A stretch of 13,048 bases of DNA from Pseudomonadota bacterium (GTDB lineage Bacteria > Pseudomonadota > Alphaproteobacteria > Caulobacterales > Caulobacteraceae): contig JAEXKM010000375.1 of the NCBI GenBank assembly GCA_023445705.1, positions 1-13,048 on the forward strand, read 5' to 3'. Under the pieces are notes generated by a model. The model was not told where the DNA came from and did no database searches. It saw only the letters and a list, made by a program, of their open reading frames with translations. The position numbers were made by a program, and so were the translations under genes. Below, piece by piece: positions 1 to 6,919 of this stretch (positions are counted from its first letter, which is position 1; every line of letters begins with the position of its first letter).

Positions 1-1241
1 ATGCAAACGCCCGCCGCATCGAGGCCAACGAGCAGCGCGAGATCGCCGAGCGCGAGGCGCGGGCGGCCAAGACGGCCTCGGACTTCCTGATCGGCACCTT
101 CGTCCTGACCAATCCAGCCACGGAAAACCCGCGGGAGATCACCGCCCTGACAGTGCTCGAGCGAAGCGCCGAGCGCGCGCGCGCGGAACTGTCCGAGCAG
201 CCGCAGATCCAGGCCAGGCTGATCGGCACTATCGGCCGGGCCTACAACAATCTTGGCCTGTTCACGGAAGCGCGGCGGCTGCTGGAGACCTCGTCCGGCG
301 CGATCGGCCAGGCCGGTCCGGAAGGCGCCAACGCCGAACTGGCGCTGGCCATGACCTATCTGCAACTCGGCCTGATCGACAAGGCCAACGCCAGCGTCGC
401 TAAGGCTGAGAAACTGGTCGGCCCAGACACCAGCCAGTATGTCGAGATCCGCGCCAGCGCGGAGTTCACCCGTGGGATGGTCTACACGGCCAACGGTGAG
501 CTGAACCAAAGCCTCGCCGCGCTCGACCGCAGCCTGGCGCTCTATCGCTCACTGCCGCGGCCGGACGAACGCAAGATCGCCGCCGTGCTGGTCTCGCAGG
601 GCAGCGTCCTTTCCGACAGCGGCCAGTTCGACAAGGCCGAGACCGCGCTCATCGAGGCCCTGGAGATCAGCCGGCGGGTGCTGGGGCAACAGCACCTGTC
701 GACTGGCCAGACCTGGTTCATGCTGGCCCAGAACGCCTTCCTGGCGGGCAACCTGCTGATCGCCGAGGCCCGGATCGACACGGCCCTATCGATCGAGCGC
801 CGCATGCTGGACGACGACAATCCGATCATCGCCGACTCCCTGTCGATGCAGGGGCAGATCTTCCATGGGCAAGGCCGGCTACCGCAGGCCGAGAAGTCGC
901 TGGAGGAGGCGATCGCCATCTATCGCAAGGCGTTCGGGGGGCCGCACTATCTGATCGGCATCGCCGAGATCTATCTGGCCCTGGTCGAGTCGGAACGGGG
1001 CCGAACGACCAAGGCCCTGGCGATCCTGGACGACGCCAAGAAGAACTACGACGCCAGCTATCGCGGCCTGCACCCCAACCATGGGGATTTGCTGGTGAAC
1101 CGGGCGACGGTCCTGGCAAAGGCCGGGCGTCGACCAGAGGCGATAGCCGACTGCCGCGAGGGCATGAAGATCCTCGACCAGACGCTGGGCGCAGACGCCG
1201 CCTTCACCAAACAGCTTGGCGAGGTCTGCGCAAAGCTTTGA
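1..1241 (+). CDS. TPR-repeat C-terminal part of a probable serine/threonine protein kinase (5' end outside window)
   Basis: The reading frame is open from base 3 to the TGA at 1239-1241 (about 412 codons). No start belongs to it in the window, so the gene begins to the left; the GTG at 153 is internal. The first 35 or so residues are a charged Ala/Arg/Glu helix ending in SDFLIGTF. This is the usual stalk between the membrane segment and the TPR domain in bacterial kinase-TPR proteins; that family pattern is known, and the kinase assignment here is inference. The remainder is about eight tetratricopeptide or kinesin-light-chain-like repeats, each with the G-x(4)-A and E-x-A-L-x-I-x-R pattern (for example YNNLGLFTEARRLLE and DKAETALIEALEISRR). 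Such repeats bind partner proteins. The catalytic domain is not visible, so an ATPase or regulator with the same tail is possible. The gene ends 6 bases before the convergent pleD stop. Confidence 0.78.
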   Translation, partial: ANARRIEANEQREIAEREARAAKTASDFLIGTFVLTNPATENPREITALTVLERSAERARAELSEQPQIQARLIGTIGRAYNNLGLFTEARRLLETSSGAIGQAGPEGANAELALAMTYLQLGLIDKANASVAKAEKLVGPDTSQYVEIRASAEFTRGMVYTANGELNQSLAALDRSLALYRSLPRPDERKIAAVLVSQGSVLSDSGQFDKAETALIEALEISRRVLGQQHLSTGQTWFMLAQNAFLAGNLLIAEARIDTALSIERRMLDDDNPIIADSLSMQGQIFHGQGRLPQAEKSLEEAIAIYRKAFGGPHYLIGIAEIYLALVESERGRTTKALAILDDAKKNYDASYRGLHPNHGDLLVNRATVLAKAGRRPEAIADCREGMKILDQTLGADAAFTKQLGEVCAKL

Positions 1242-1247
1242 GGCGGA

Positions 1248-2612
1248 TCAGGCCGCCCGGGCGACCACGCGGTTGCGGCCGCTGGCCTTGGCCTCATAGA
1301 CGGCCTCGTCGGCGCGCTTGAGCAGGGCTTCAGGCTTGTCGCCAGGGCCATGGGTGGCCGCGACGCCGATGGAAATCGTCACGCTGAGCAGCTCGGCGCC
1401 GCCCATGACGCGGAAAGGCGATCCGGCCACGTGCAGGCGGATACGTTCGGCGATGCGCTCGGCGTCCACGATGCTGGTGTCGGGCATGACCACGACGAAC
1501 TCCTCGCCGCCATAGCGGCAAGGCAGGTCCACGGCGCGGACATTGGAGGCCAGGCGCACTGCGAATTCGCGCAGCACCTCGTCGCCGACGTCGTGGCCGT
1601 AGCCGTCGTTGATCTTCTTGAAGTGGTCGATGTCGATCAGGAGGCTGGCGACGGGTTCGCCCCCATGCCCTGCGCGCCGAACCAAAGCCTCGAGCTGACT
1701 GGCCATGTAGCGCCGATTGTGCAGGCCGGTGAGCTGGTCGGTGACGGCCAGTTCCAGGGAGTGGTCGAGGTTGTCGCGCAGATAGTCGGTATAGCGCTTA
1801 CGGCGGATTTGGGTGCGGGCGCGAGCGGCCAGCTCCTGGGGATCGATCGGCTTCGGCAGGATGTCGTTGACGCCGATCTCCAGCGCCTTCACGACCCGCG
1901 CCCGCTCGTCATAGTCAACAACGGCGAGGATCGGCAGGTGGCGGGTGGCCTCGTCCGAGCGGATCTGAGCGGCGAACCGCAGGCCATCGAAGGAGCGCGC
2001 GGTGACGTTGACGATGATTAGGTCCGCGACGCCCTTGGCGCTGAGCAGGGCCTTTTCCACGTCGCCCTCCACCACCGGCCGGTGCTCTATCGCCAGTTCG
2101 GCGGCGACGCGCTGGGCCTGGCGTTCGTGATCGTCGACGATGAGGACCCGGCCCCCTGCCCCGCCCAGGCGCGAGGCGGCGCCCGCGATGACCCCCATGC
2201 GGCGGCCGGAGGCCTCGCGATCGCGCAACTCGTCGATCACCATCTTCAGCCGGGTGAGGCTGCGCACGCGGGCGAACAGCATCATGTCGTCGATCGGCTT
2301 GGTCAGGAACTCGTCGGCGCCGGCCTCAAGACCGGCGATGCGATCGCCGCGGCCGTCCAGGGCGGTGACTAGGACCACCGGCAGGTGGCGCGTTTCAGGG
2401 TCGTTCTTCAGCCGGCGGCAAACCTGGAAGCCGTCCATGCCGGGCATCATGACGTCGAGCAGGACGATGTCCGGCTTTTCCTTTGCAGCGAGCGCGAGCG
2501 CAGTCGGCCCGTCATGCGCGGTGAGGACCTCGTAGTACTCGGCCGTCAGCTTGGCTTCCAAGAGACGGACGTTGGCCTCGATATCGTCGACGACAAGGAT
2601 GCGTGCGGTCAT
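1248..2612 (-). CDS. pleD: PleD, response regulator diguanylate cyclase (REC-REC'-GGDEF)
   Basis: The 454-residue product makes the second messenger cyclic di-GMP from two GTP. Domains in order: receiver 1 (about 1-120) with acidic pocket D9/D10 and phospho-acceptor D53 in LLDVMMPG; receiver 2 (about 153-270), where the acceptor position is Asn (N202 in IIVNV), so it is an adaptor and not a phosphate acceptor; then a GGDEF cyclase domain (about 285-454). The active-site loop is GGEEF at 368-372. The product-inhibition I-site RxxD is intact (R359, D362). Length and motif positions match C. crescentus PleD as I remember it. In that organism phospho-PleD localizes to the stalked pole and drives loss of the flagellum and stalk formation. 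Its ATG lies 6 bases after the divK stop, so the two are almost certainly one transcript. It is convergent with the TPR gene, with a 6-base gap. Confidence 0.97.
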   Translation of the reverse strand: MTARILVVDDIEANVRLLEAKLTAEYYEVLTAHDGPTALALAAKEKPDIVLLDVMMPGMDGFQVCRRLKNDPETRHLPVVLVTALDGRGDRIAGLEAGADEFLTKPIDDMMLFARVRSLTRLKMVIDELRDREASGRRMGVIAGAASRLGGAGGRVLIVDDHERQAQRVAAELAIEHRPVVEGDVEKALLSAKGVADLIIVNVTARSFDGLRFAAQIRSDEATRHLPILAVVDYDERARVVKALEIGVNDILPKPIDPQELAARARTQIRRKRYTDYLRDNLDHSLELAVTDQLTGLHNRRYMASQLEALVRRAGHGGEPVASLLIDIDHFKKINDGYGHDVGDEVLREFAVRLASNVRAVDLPCRYGGEEFVVVMPDTSIVDAERIAERIRLHVAGSPFRVMGGAELLSVTISIGVAATHGPGDKPEALLKRADEAVYEAKASGRNRVVARAA

Positions 2613-2618
2613 GCGGCG

Positions 2619-2987
2619 TCAGGTGCTCAACAATCGCCGTATGGTATCGAGGAAATGCGACACCGAAATCGGCTTGGAGATGTAGGCCTCGCAGCCGCCC
2701 TCCCGAATCCGCTCTTCATCGCCCTTCATGGCGAAGGCGGTCACCGCGACGACCGGGATCGAGGCGAGCTCGTCGTCCTCTTTCAGCCACTTGGTGACCT
2801 CCAGTCCGGAGATCTCGGGGAGCTGGATATCCATCAGGATAAGGTCCGGGCGATGCTCGCGCGCCAACGCAAGCGCTTGCAGCCCCTCGCGCGTCTGCAG
2901 GGTTTCGTAGCCCTGGGCATCGAGCAGATCATGAAAGAGTTTCATGTTCAGCTCGTTGTCCTCGACGATGAGGACTCTCTTGGCCAT
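2619..2987 (-). CDS. divK: DivK, essential single-domain cell-cycle response regulator
   Basis: The product is 122 residues and consists only of a receiver domain: acidic residues E9/D10, phospho-acceptor D53 in LILMDIQLPEIS, the conserved Thr in VVAVTAFAM, and the Lys in YISKPIS. There is no output domain. The sequence is nearly identical to Caulobacter DivK as I recall it (125 residues), including the segment GGCEAYISKPISV. In Caulobacter, DivK is phosphorylated by DivJ and dephosphorylated by PleC. Phospho-DivK acts on the kinase DivL and so turns down the CckA-CtrA pathway; none of these partners is encoded here. The ATG at 2985-2987 has only a weak purine stretch (GAGAGC) upstream. divK is the first gene of the divK-pleD operon. 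A CtrA-like box lies about 80-90 bases upstream. Confidence 0.97.
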   Translation of the reverse strand: MAKRVLIVEDNELNMKLFHDLLDAQGYETLQTREGLQALALAREHRPDLILMDIQLPEISGLEVTKWLKEDDELASIPVVAVTAFAMKGDEERIREGGCEAYISKPISVSHFLDTIRRLLST

Positions 2988-3065
2988 CTTGCTCTCGACG
3001 ATGCTTCGAGCCCGCGACTGCGCCGCTCTGGCCCTACCTGTGGATCCCTGATCACACGGATATCC

Positions 3066-3080
3066 TTAAACTCGCGTTAG
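3066..3080. promoter_or_regulatory. Candidate CtrA binding site (TTAA-N7-TTAG)
   Basis: In the 112-base gap between divK and the HAD gene there is TTAA, seven bases, then TTAG. Read on the minus strand it is CTAA-N7-TTAA. That matches 7 of 8 bases of the full CtrA box TTAA-N7-TTAA with exact spacing, in DNA otherwise poor in A/T. It is 79-93 bases upstream of the divK ATG and 20-34 bases upstream of the HAD start. In Caulobacter, divK is known to be a CtrA target, so the position fits; occupancy here is inference. The rest of the gap shows the 8-base palindrome GGATATCC (3058-3065), and I could not assign a clear -35/-10 pair. Confidence 0.5.
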
Positions 3081-3088
3081 CCGAGATT

Positions 3089-3094
3089 GGAGAA
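3089..3094 (+). promoter_or_regulatory. Ribosome binding site that selects a TTG start
   Basis: GGAGAA lies five bases before the TTG at 3100. The first ATG in the same frame (3142) has no purine-rich stretch in front of it, so this site favours the TTG as the true start of the HAD gene. Confidence 0.6.
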
Positions 3095-3099
3095 CCCCG

Positions 3100-3765
3100 T
3101 TGGCGCAAGCGCCGAGAGACTTTCCGCAACGACCGCCGGTCATGGCCGATCTGGGCGTGGATCCCGATCGCCCGCTGCTGCTGGTGGACGTCGACGAGGT
3201 GCTGGGGCTGTTCATGCAGGGCTTTGGCCGGTTCCTGGAGGGCCGAGGGCTGGAATTCCGCGTCGATCGGTTCGCCCTCTTCCAAAACATCTATCGCCCT
3301 GGCGAGGCCGAGCACCTGCCGATCGACGAAGGCCGCTCACATTTCGACGACTTCTTCCGACTGGGCTGTGGCGACATGGAACCGGCCCCTGGCGCGGTCG
3401 AGGCGCTGCGGGTGCTCTCGCACCGGTCCAACGTGGTGATTCTGACCAATGCGCCGGGACCGGCGCGTATGGCCCGGGCCAGGTGGCTGGCGCGGCACGG
3501 CATGGACTATCCGCTGGTGCTGAACACCGGCCCGAAGGGTCCGCTGGCGGCGGGAATGGTGTCGCAGGTTCGCGGGCGCGCAGCCTTCATCGACGACCTG
3601 ATCTCGAATCTCGATTCCGTCGCCGAACGGGCGCCGACGGTCAGCCGGTTCCAGATGGTGGCCGACCCGCGGCTGCGCCCGCTGGCGCCGGCGGCGCCAG
3701 ACCGCCACCGGCGCATCGACGACTGGCGCGAACTGCGCGAGGCGATCGAGGCGAGCGTGTTCTGA
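3100..3765 (+). CDS. HAD-superfamily hydrolase-like protein
   Basis: The product is 221 residues with the four haloacid-dehalogenase motifs in order: motif I LLLVDVDEVL (nucleophile D30, acid/base D32), motif II VVILTNA (T116), motif III Lys K146 in NTGPKGP, and motif IV FIDDL (D165, D166). All catalytic residues are present, so a phosphatase or related phosphotransferase activity is expected; the substrate is unknown. Residues 36-100 form a small cap-like insert rich in aromatic residues. TTG at 3100 is preferred over the in-frame ATG at 3142 because of the GGAGAA five bases upstream; the ATG would still keep every motif. The gene is divergent from divK, possibly sharing the CtrA-like box, and convergent with the YceI gene with a 16-base gap and no visible terminator. 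No signal peptide is seen, so it is probably cytoplasmic. Confidence 0.85.
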   Translation: MAQAPRDFPQRPPVMADLGVDPDRPLLLVDVDEVLGLFMQGFGRFLEGRGLEFRVDRFALFQNIYRPGEAEHLPIDEGRSHFDDFFRLGCGDMEPAPGAVEALRVLSHRSNVVILTNAPGPARMARARWLARHGMDYPLVLNTGPKGPLAAGMVSQVRGRAAFIDDLISNLDSVAERAPTVSRFQMVADPRLRPLAPAAPDRHRRIDDWRELREAIEASVF

Positions 3766-3781
3766 TGTACGAGATCTAGCT

Positions 3782-4504
3782 TTAGGGCGCCGGCTTTGCC
3801 GCCGGAGCCGTGGCGCCCGCCGCGCGCGGCTGGGTGAACTCGGCCTCGATGAAGATCTCGACCTCGTCGCCGACACCGAAATTGGTTCCCGGAGCGGGAA
3901 TGCCCATCGAAACGCCAAAGTCGGAGCGCTTGATCTTGCCCTGCGCAGAGAAGCCGATCCGCGAACCAGCGGGATCGATGTCGTTGGCCGCGTAGCCGCC
4001 GTTGAAAGTCGCGTCGAGGACCAGCGGCCTGGTCACGCCATGCAGGGTGAAATCGCCGGTGACCTTGGCGGTGTTCGGGCCGGTGAGCTCAACGGCCGTC
4101 GACTTGAATGTGATCGTGGGAAACTTGCCCGCGTCCAGCCAGGACGGACCGGCCAGCTCCTTATCGAAGTCCGGCTTGTCGAGCGGGAAGTCGGTTTCGA
4201 TCGACGCGGGGTTCACGCTCGCTTCGACGCTCATGGCCGAAGGATTGGCCGGGTCGAAGTTCAGCTTGCCGTCGATCTCGGTGAAGCGCGCGGTGTAGCG
4301 CGACATTCCCAGGTGATTGACCCGGAAGGTCACGCTGGCATGGGTCTTGTCTAGAGTGTAGGGGCCGGCCGGGGCCATGTTCTGCGCCGCCGGCGCGGCG
4401 GCCTTTTCAGCAGGCGGAGCGGCTGGCGCTTCCTTCTTCTCGGCGGTTTGTTGCGAGCATGCGGCGAGCGTCAGGGCGGCTAGCGCCCAGGCGAGCTTGT
4501 TCAT
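3782..4504 (-). CDS. YceI-family lipoprotein
   Basis: The product is 240 residues. The N-terminus is a lipoprotein signal: positive MNK, a hydrophobic stretch of about 11 residues, and lipobox LAAC with the acylated cysteine at C16. An Ala/Pro/Glu/Lys-rich linker (about 17-46) follows, then a YceI beta-barrel domain from YTLDKTHASVTF (about 49-60) to VEIFIEAEF, with typical family segments such as GDFTLHGVTRPL and SRIGFSAQGKIKRSDFG. YceI domains bind polyisoprenoid or other amphiphilic ligands in the periplasm; the ligand here is unknown. E. coli YceI is about 190 residues and a soluble secreted protein, so the lipid anchor and linker account for the extra length. The frame stays open upstream to 4768, but the ATG at 4502-4504 is chosen for its strong GGGAGGAA site and because the signal peptide starts there. 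An Ala/Pro tail ends the protein. Confidence 0.92.
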   Translation of the reverse strand: MNKLAWALAALTLAACSQQTAEKKEAPAAPPAEKAAAPAAQNMAPAGPYTLDKTHASVTFRVNHLGMSRYTARFTEIDGKLNFDPANPSAMSVEASVNPASIETDFPLDKPDFDKELAGPSWLDAGKFPTITFKSTAVELTGPNTAKVTGDFTLHGVTRPLVLDATFNGGYAANDIDPAGSRIGFSAQGKIKRSDFGVSMGIPAPGTNFGVGDEVEIFIEAEFTQPRAAGATAPAAKPAP

Positions 4505-4609
4505 CGGCGTTCCTCCCGTTGGGGCGGCGAGCGTCGCATCGCAGAGCAGGGTTCGCCAGCGCTGATTGCGGCGTTGAACTCCGGCGCGAAACGGAACAAA
4601 CCATGACCC
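4505..4609. promoter_or_regulatory. Divergent promoter region between the YceI and ROK kinase genes
   Basis: This 105-base gap must hold the promoters of both divergent genes. Apart from the YceI ribosome binding site I see no convincing -35/-10 pair, operator or terminator. Only a weak purine run lies upstream of the ROK ATG. An earlier out-of-frame ATG at 4603 overlaps this region. Confidence 0.4.
4510..4517 (-). promoter_or_regulatory. Strong ribosome binding site of the YceI gene
   Basis: The minus strand reads GGGAGGAA five bases before the ATG at 4502-4504. This fixes the start well inside a longer open frame, whose additional 88 N-terminal codons look like noncoding shadow and would bury the lipoprotein signal. 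Confidence 0.8.
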
Positions 4610-5503
4610 ATGATCCGGATCGGGGTGGATTTCGGCGGCACGAAGATCGAAGCCGCGGCGCTGGACGCCGAGGGGCGATTCCAGGCGCGCGTGCGTGCGC
4701 CCTCGCCCCGCCAATACGAGGCTGGCCTGGGCGTGGTGCGCGACTTGGTGGTCGAGGCTGAACGCCAAGCCGGGGCCCAGGCGGCCGCGGTGGGAATTGG
4801 CGGGCCGGGCTCAGCGTCCCCCGTCACCGGACTGATGCGAAACGCCAACTCCACGGAGCTGAACGGACGCCCCTTCACCCTGGATCTGGCGGCGGTGCTG
4901 GAGCGGCCGGTCCGCTACGCCAACGACGCCAACTGCCTGGCGCTGTCGGAAGCCACGGACGGAGCGGGCGCCGGGGCAAGGACCGTGTTCGCGGTGATCG
5001 TCGGCACCGGCTGCGGGGCCGGGCTCACGGTGGACGGACGCATCGTCGAGGGGCGCAACGGCTTTGCCGGCGAATGGGGCCACATGCCCCTGCCCTGGCC
5101 CACCGGCGACGATTACCCGGCCCCAACCTGCTGGTGCGGCCAGGCCGGCTGCATGGAGCTGTGGGTCTCGGGCACCGGGCTTGCGAGGGCGCATGGCGAT
5201 GGCCGCAGGGCCGAGGCCATCGTCGCGGCCGCCGAGGCCGGCGAGGCGGCGGCGGCGGTCAGCCTGGACCGCTATATCGACCGGCTGGGACGCGGACTGG
5301 CGGTGATCTGCAACGTGCTGGACCCCGACGTGATCGTCCTGGGCGGCGGCATGTCGAATGTTCGGGCGCTATACGAACGCCTGCCCAGCGTAATCGCCAG
5401 CCGCATCTTCTCCGACGTCTTCGAGACGCCGATCCGGCCGGCCGAGCACGGCGACTCCTCAGGCGTGCGCGGAGCCGCCTGGCTCTGGCCGCTGGAGCCA
5501 TGA
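4610..5503 (+). CDS. ROK-family sugar kinase (probable fructokinase-type)
   Basis: The product is 297 residues. The ROK fold is clear: ATP phosphate loop DFGGTK (7-12), GIGGPGSA (62-69), catalytic Asp D106 in NDANCLALSE, second phosphate motif VGTGCGAGL (131-139), EWGHM (155-159), and the ROK zinc site CxCGxxGCxE (C174, C176, C181, with H158 as the expected fourth ligand). The C-terminal ATP-site strand is DVIVLGGGMSN. These enzymes phosphorylate hexoses with ATP. The overall look resembles fructokinase/Mak- and NagK-like members, but motifs alone do not settle fructose, glucose, mannose or N-acetylglucosamine. No DNA-binding helix-turn-helix precedes the kinase, so it is an enzyme and not a NagC/XylR-type repressor. 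Its TGA overlaps the dinB ATG by four bases (ATGA), which implies translational coupling. There are no sugar transport genes nearby. Confidence 0.92.
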   Translation: MIRIGVDFGGTKIEAAALDAEGRFQARVRAPSPRQYEAGLGVVRDLVVEAERQAGAQAAAVGIGGPGSASPVTGLMRNANSTELNGRPFTLDLAAVLERPVRYANDANCLALSEATDGAGAGARTVFAVIVGTGCGAGLTVDGRIVEGRNGFAGEWGHMPLPWPTGDDYPAPTCWCGQAGCMELWVSGTGLARAHGDGRRAEAIVAAAEAGEAAAAVSLDRYIDRLGRGLAVICNVLDPDVIVLGGGMSNVRALYERLPSVIASRIFSDVFETPIRPAEHGDSSGVRGAAWLWPLEP

Positions 5504-6768
5504 AGGCGCTCTGCCGCGATTGCTTTCGGCGCGGCGCGTTCGAGCGGCGATGCCCGGCCTGCGGCTCCCCCCGGATCGTGGCCCACGAGGAGCTGGAACG
5601 CCTCTCCATCGCGCACATGGATTGCGACGCCTTCTACGCCTCGGTGGAGAAGCGCGACCGGCCGGAACTGCGCGACCAGGCGGTGATCGTCGGCGGCGGC
5701 AAGCGCGGGGTGGTGACAACCTGCTGCTACATCGCGCGGATCTCGGGGGTGCGTTCGGCGATGCCGATGTTCAAGGCGCGCCAGCTCTGCCCTCAGGCGG
5801 TGATCCTGAAGCCCGACTTTACCAAGTACCGCACCGAAAGCCGGCGGATCATGGAGATGGTGCGGGACCTGACCCCGCTGGTGCAGCCGCTGTCGCTGGA
5901 CGAGGCGTGGCTAGACCTTTCCGGCACCGAGCGGCTGCACGGCGCGCCGCCGGCCGAAACCCTGGCCCGGCTGCAGGCGCGGATCGAGGACGAGGTCGGG
6001 ATCACCGTCTCCATCGGCCTGGCGCCCAACAAGTTCCTCGCCAAGATCGCCTCGGACCTGGACAAGCCACGGGGCTTTTCGGTGATCGGCGCAGCGGAGG
6101 CCCAGAACTTCCTGGCGACGAAGCCCGTGGGCCTGATCCCCGGCGTGGGCCCGGCCATGATCAAGTCGCTGGAAGGCGCAGGGTTCAGCAAGGTCGGCGA
6201 CATCGCGCGGGCCGATCGCAAGGTGCTGGCCCAACGGTTCGGCGCCGGCGGCCTGCGGCTGCACGAACTGGCCCACGGCCGCGACAGCCGGCCGGTCAAT
6301 CCGAACGAGGAACGCAAGGGCATCAGCGCCGAGACGACCTTCAACGACGACCTCAGCGCAGTGTCGGACCTGGAAGACAGGCTGGCCCCTCTATGCGAGC
6401 GGGTCGCCCGTCAGGCGCGGACTGGCGGCGTGGCCGGCCGGGTCGTCACGCTGAAGCTGCGCAAGACCGACTTCAAGATCATCACGCGGCGCCGAGCGCT
6501 GGCGGTTCCAACCCAGACGGCCAAAATCCTGTTCGCGACGGCGCGGGAGTTGCTGGTCAAGGAAGCGGATGGCCGCCCATGGCGGCTGATCGGGGTCGGC
6601 CTGGCCGAATTGATCGACGCCGACACGGTGGAGCATGACTTCTTCGCCGGAGCGGAGCAAAAGGCCCTGGTCGAAGAGCGCGCCGTGGATAAGCTACGCG
6701 CCCGATTCGGCCCCGATGTCGTACAGTCGGGACGTTCGCTCGGCGTGAAACGGACATCCGACGATTGA
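5500..6768 (+). CDS. dinB: DNA polymerase IV (DinB), Y-family, with N-terminal Cys4 extension
   Basis: The product is 422 residues and performs translesion and mutagenic DNA synthesis. The polymerase core begins with IAHMDCDAFYASVE: metal ligand D41, D43 and aromatic steric gate Y46. Catalytic D134/E135 lie in PLSLDEAWLDLS. The helix-hairpin-helix IPGVGPAMIKSLE and a little-finger domain (about 290-395) follow. About 36 extra residues precede the core compared with E. coli DinB. They hold CRDC (C5, C8) and CPAC (C18, C21), a zinc-ribbon-like pair. The ATG at 5500 overlaps the ROK kinase stop and has GGAG just upstream. Starting later would remove the cysteines, but they look conserved-type, so the longer form is preferred. 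I see no obvious QLxLGF-type clamp-binding motif at the very C-terminus. No LexA box was recognised; as the second gene it may depend on the kinase promoter. Confidence 0.95.
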   Translation: MKALCRDCFRRGAFERRCPACGSPRIVAHEELERLSIAHMDCDAFYASVEKRDRPELRDQAVIVGGGKRGVVTTCCYIARISGVRSAMPMFKARQLCPQAVILKPDFTKYRTESRRIMEMVRDLTPLVQPLSLDEAWLDLSGTERLHGAPPAETLARLQARIEDEVGITVSIGLAPNKFLAKIASDLDKPRGFSVIGAAEAQNFLATKPVGLIPGVGPAMIKSLEGAGFSKVGDIARADRKVLAQRFGAGGLRLHELAHGRDSRPVNPNEERKGISAETTFNDDLSAVSDLEDRLAPLCERVARQARTGGVAGRVVTLKLRKTDFKIITRRRALAVPTQTAKILFATARELLVKEADGRPWRLIGVGLAELIDADTVEHDFFAGAEQKALVEERAVDKLRARFGPDVVQSGRSLGVKRTSDD

Positions 6769-6919
6769 AACTCGTCCAATCCCAAGCGCCAGACGTGACA
6801 AAAACACGCGGAAGGAGGCGTTAGGGCGATCCTGCGTGATTTCGACCCTTCCATACCGCAGCCTTTTTCATATCTAATCCATTAGTAGAGAGGGCGCCTG
6901 CCCTCAGGAGACCTGTGCG
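6769..6919 (+). promoter_or_regulatory. clpSA promoter/leader region with a 12-base palindrome
   Basis: The 151 noncoding bases between dinB and clpS contain an unusually A/T-rich stretch for this genome (about 6864-6888) that includes the perfect inverted repeat CTAAT-CC-ATTAG at 6874-6885. A strong AGGAG site at 6906-6910 sits nine bases before the clpS ATG. I see no factor-independent terminator for dinB. The A/T-rich stretch is the likely promoter core; which bases are -10 and -35 I cannot say. Confidence 0.5.

Noticed and set aside
1350..2021. 223-residue plus-strand open frame opposite pleD
   Set aside because: It is an antisense shadow of a clearly assigned gene; high G+C leaves long frames open on the opposite strand, and the protein has no recognisable domain.
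3087..3779. 230-residue plus-strand frame overlapping the HAD gene
   Set aside because: Arg/Gly/Ala-rich out-of-frame translation; the HAD frame carries all four catalytic motifs.
3785..3808. Possible GC hairpin near the convergent HAD/YceI ends
   Set aside because: Only about four base pairs hold around the loop, and it is explained by Ala/Pro codons at the YceI C-terminus.
4603..4605. Alternative ATG seven bases before the ROK kinase start
   Set aside because: It is in a different frame and does not lead to a recognisable protein.
5074..5499. Long N-terminal extension of the dinB frame into the ROK kinase gene
   Set aside because: The 142 additional codons translate to low-complexity Arg/Gly sequence overlapping the kinase in another frame; the ATG at 5500 fits the four-base overlap and a GGAG site.
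5520..6638. 372-residue plus-strand frame overlapping dinB
   Set aside because: Low-complexity Arg/Gly/Pro translation of a +2 frame inside dinB.
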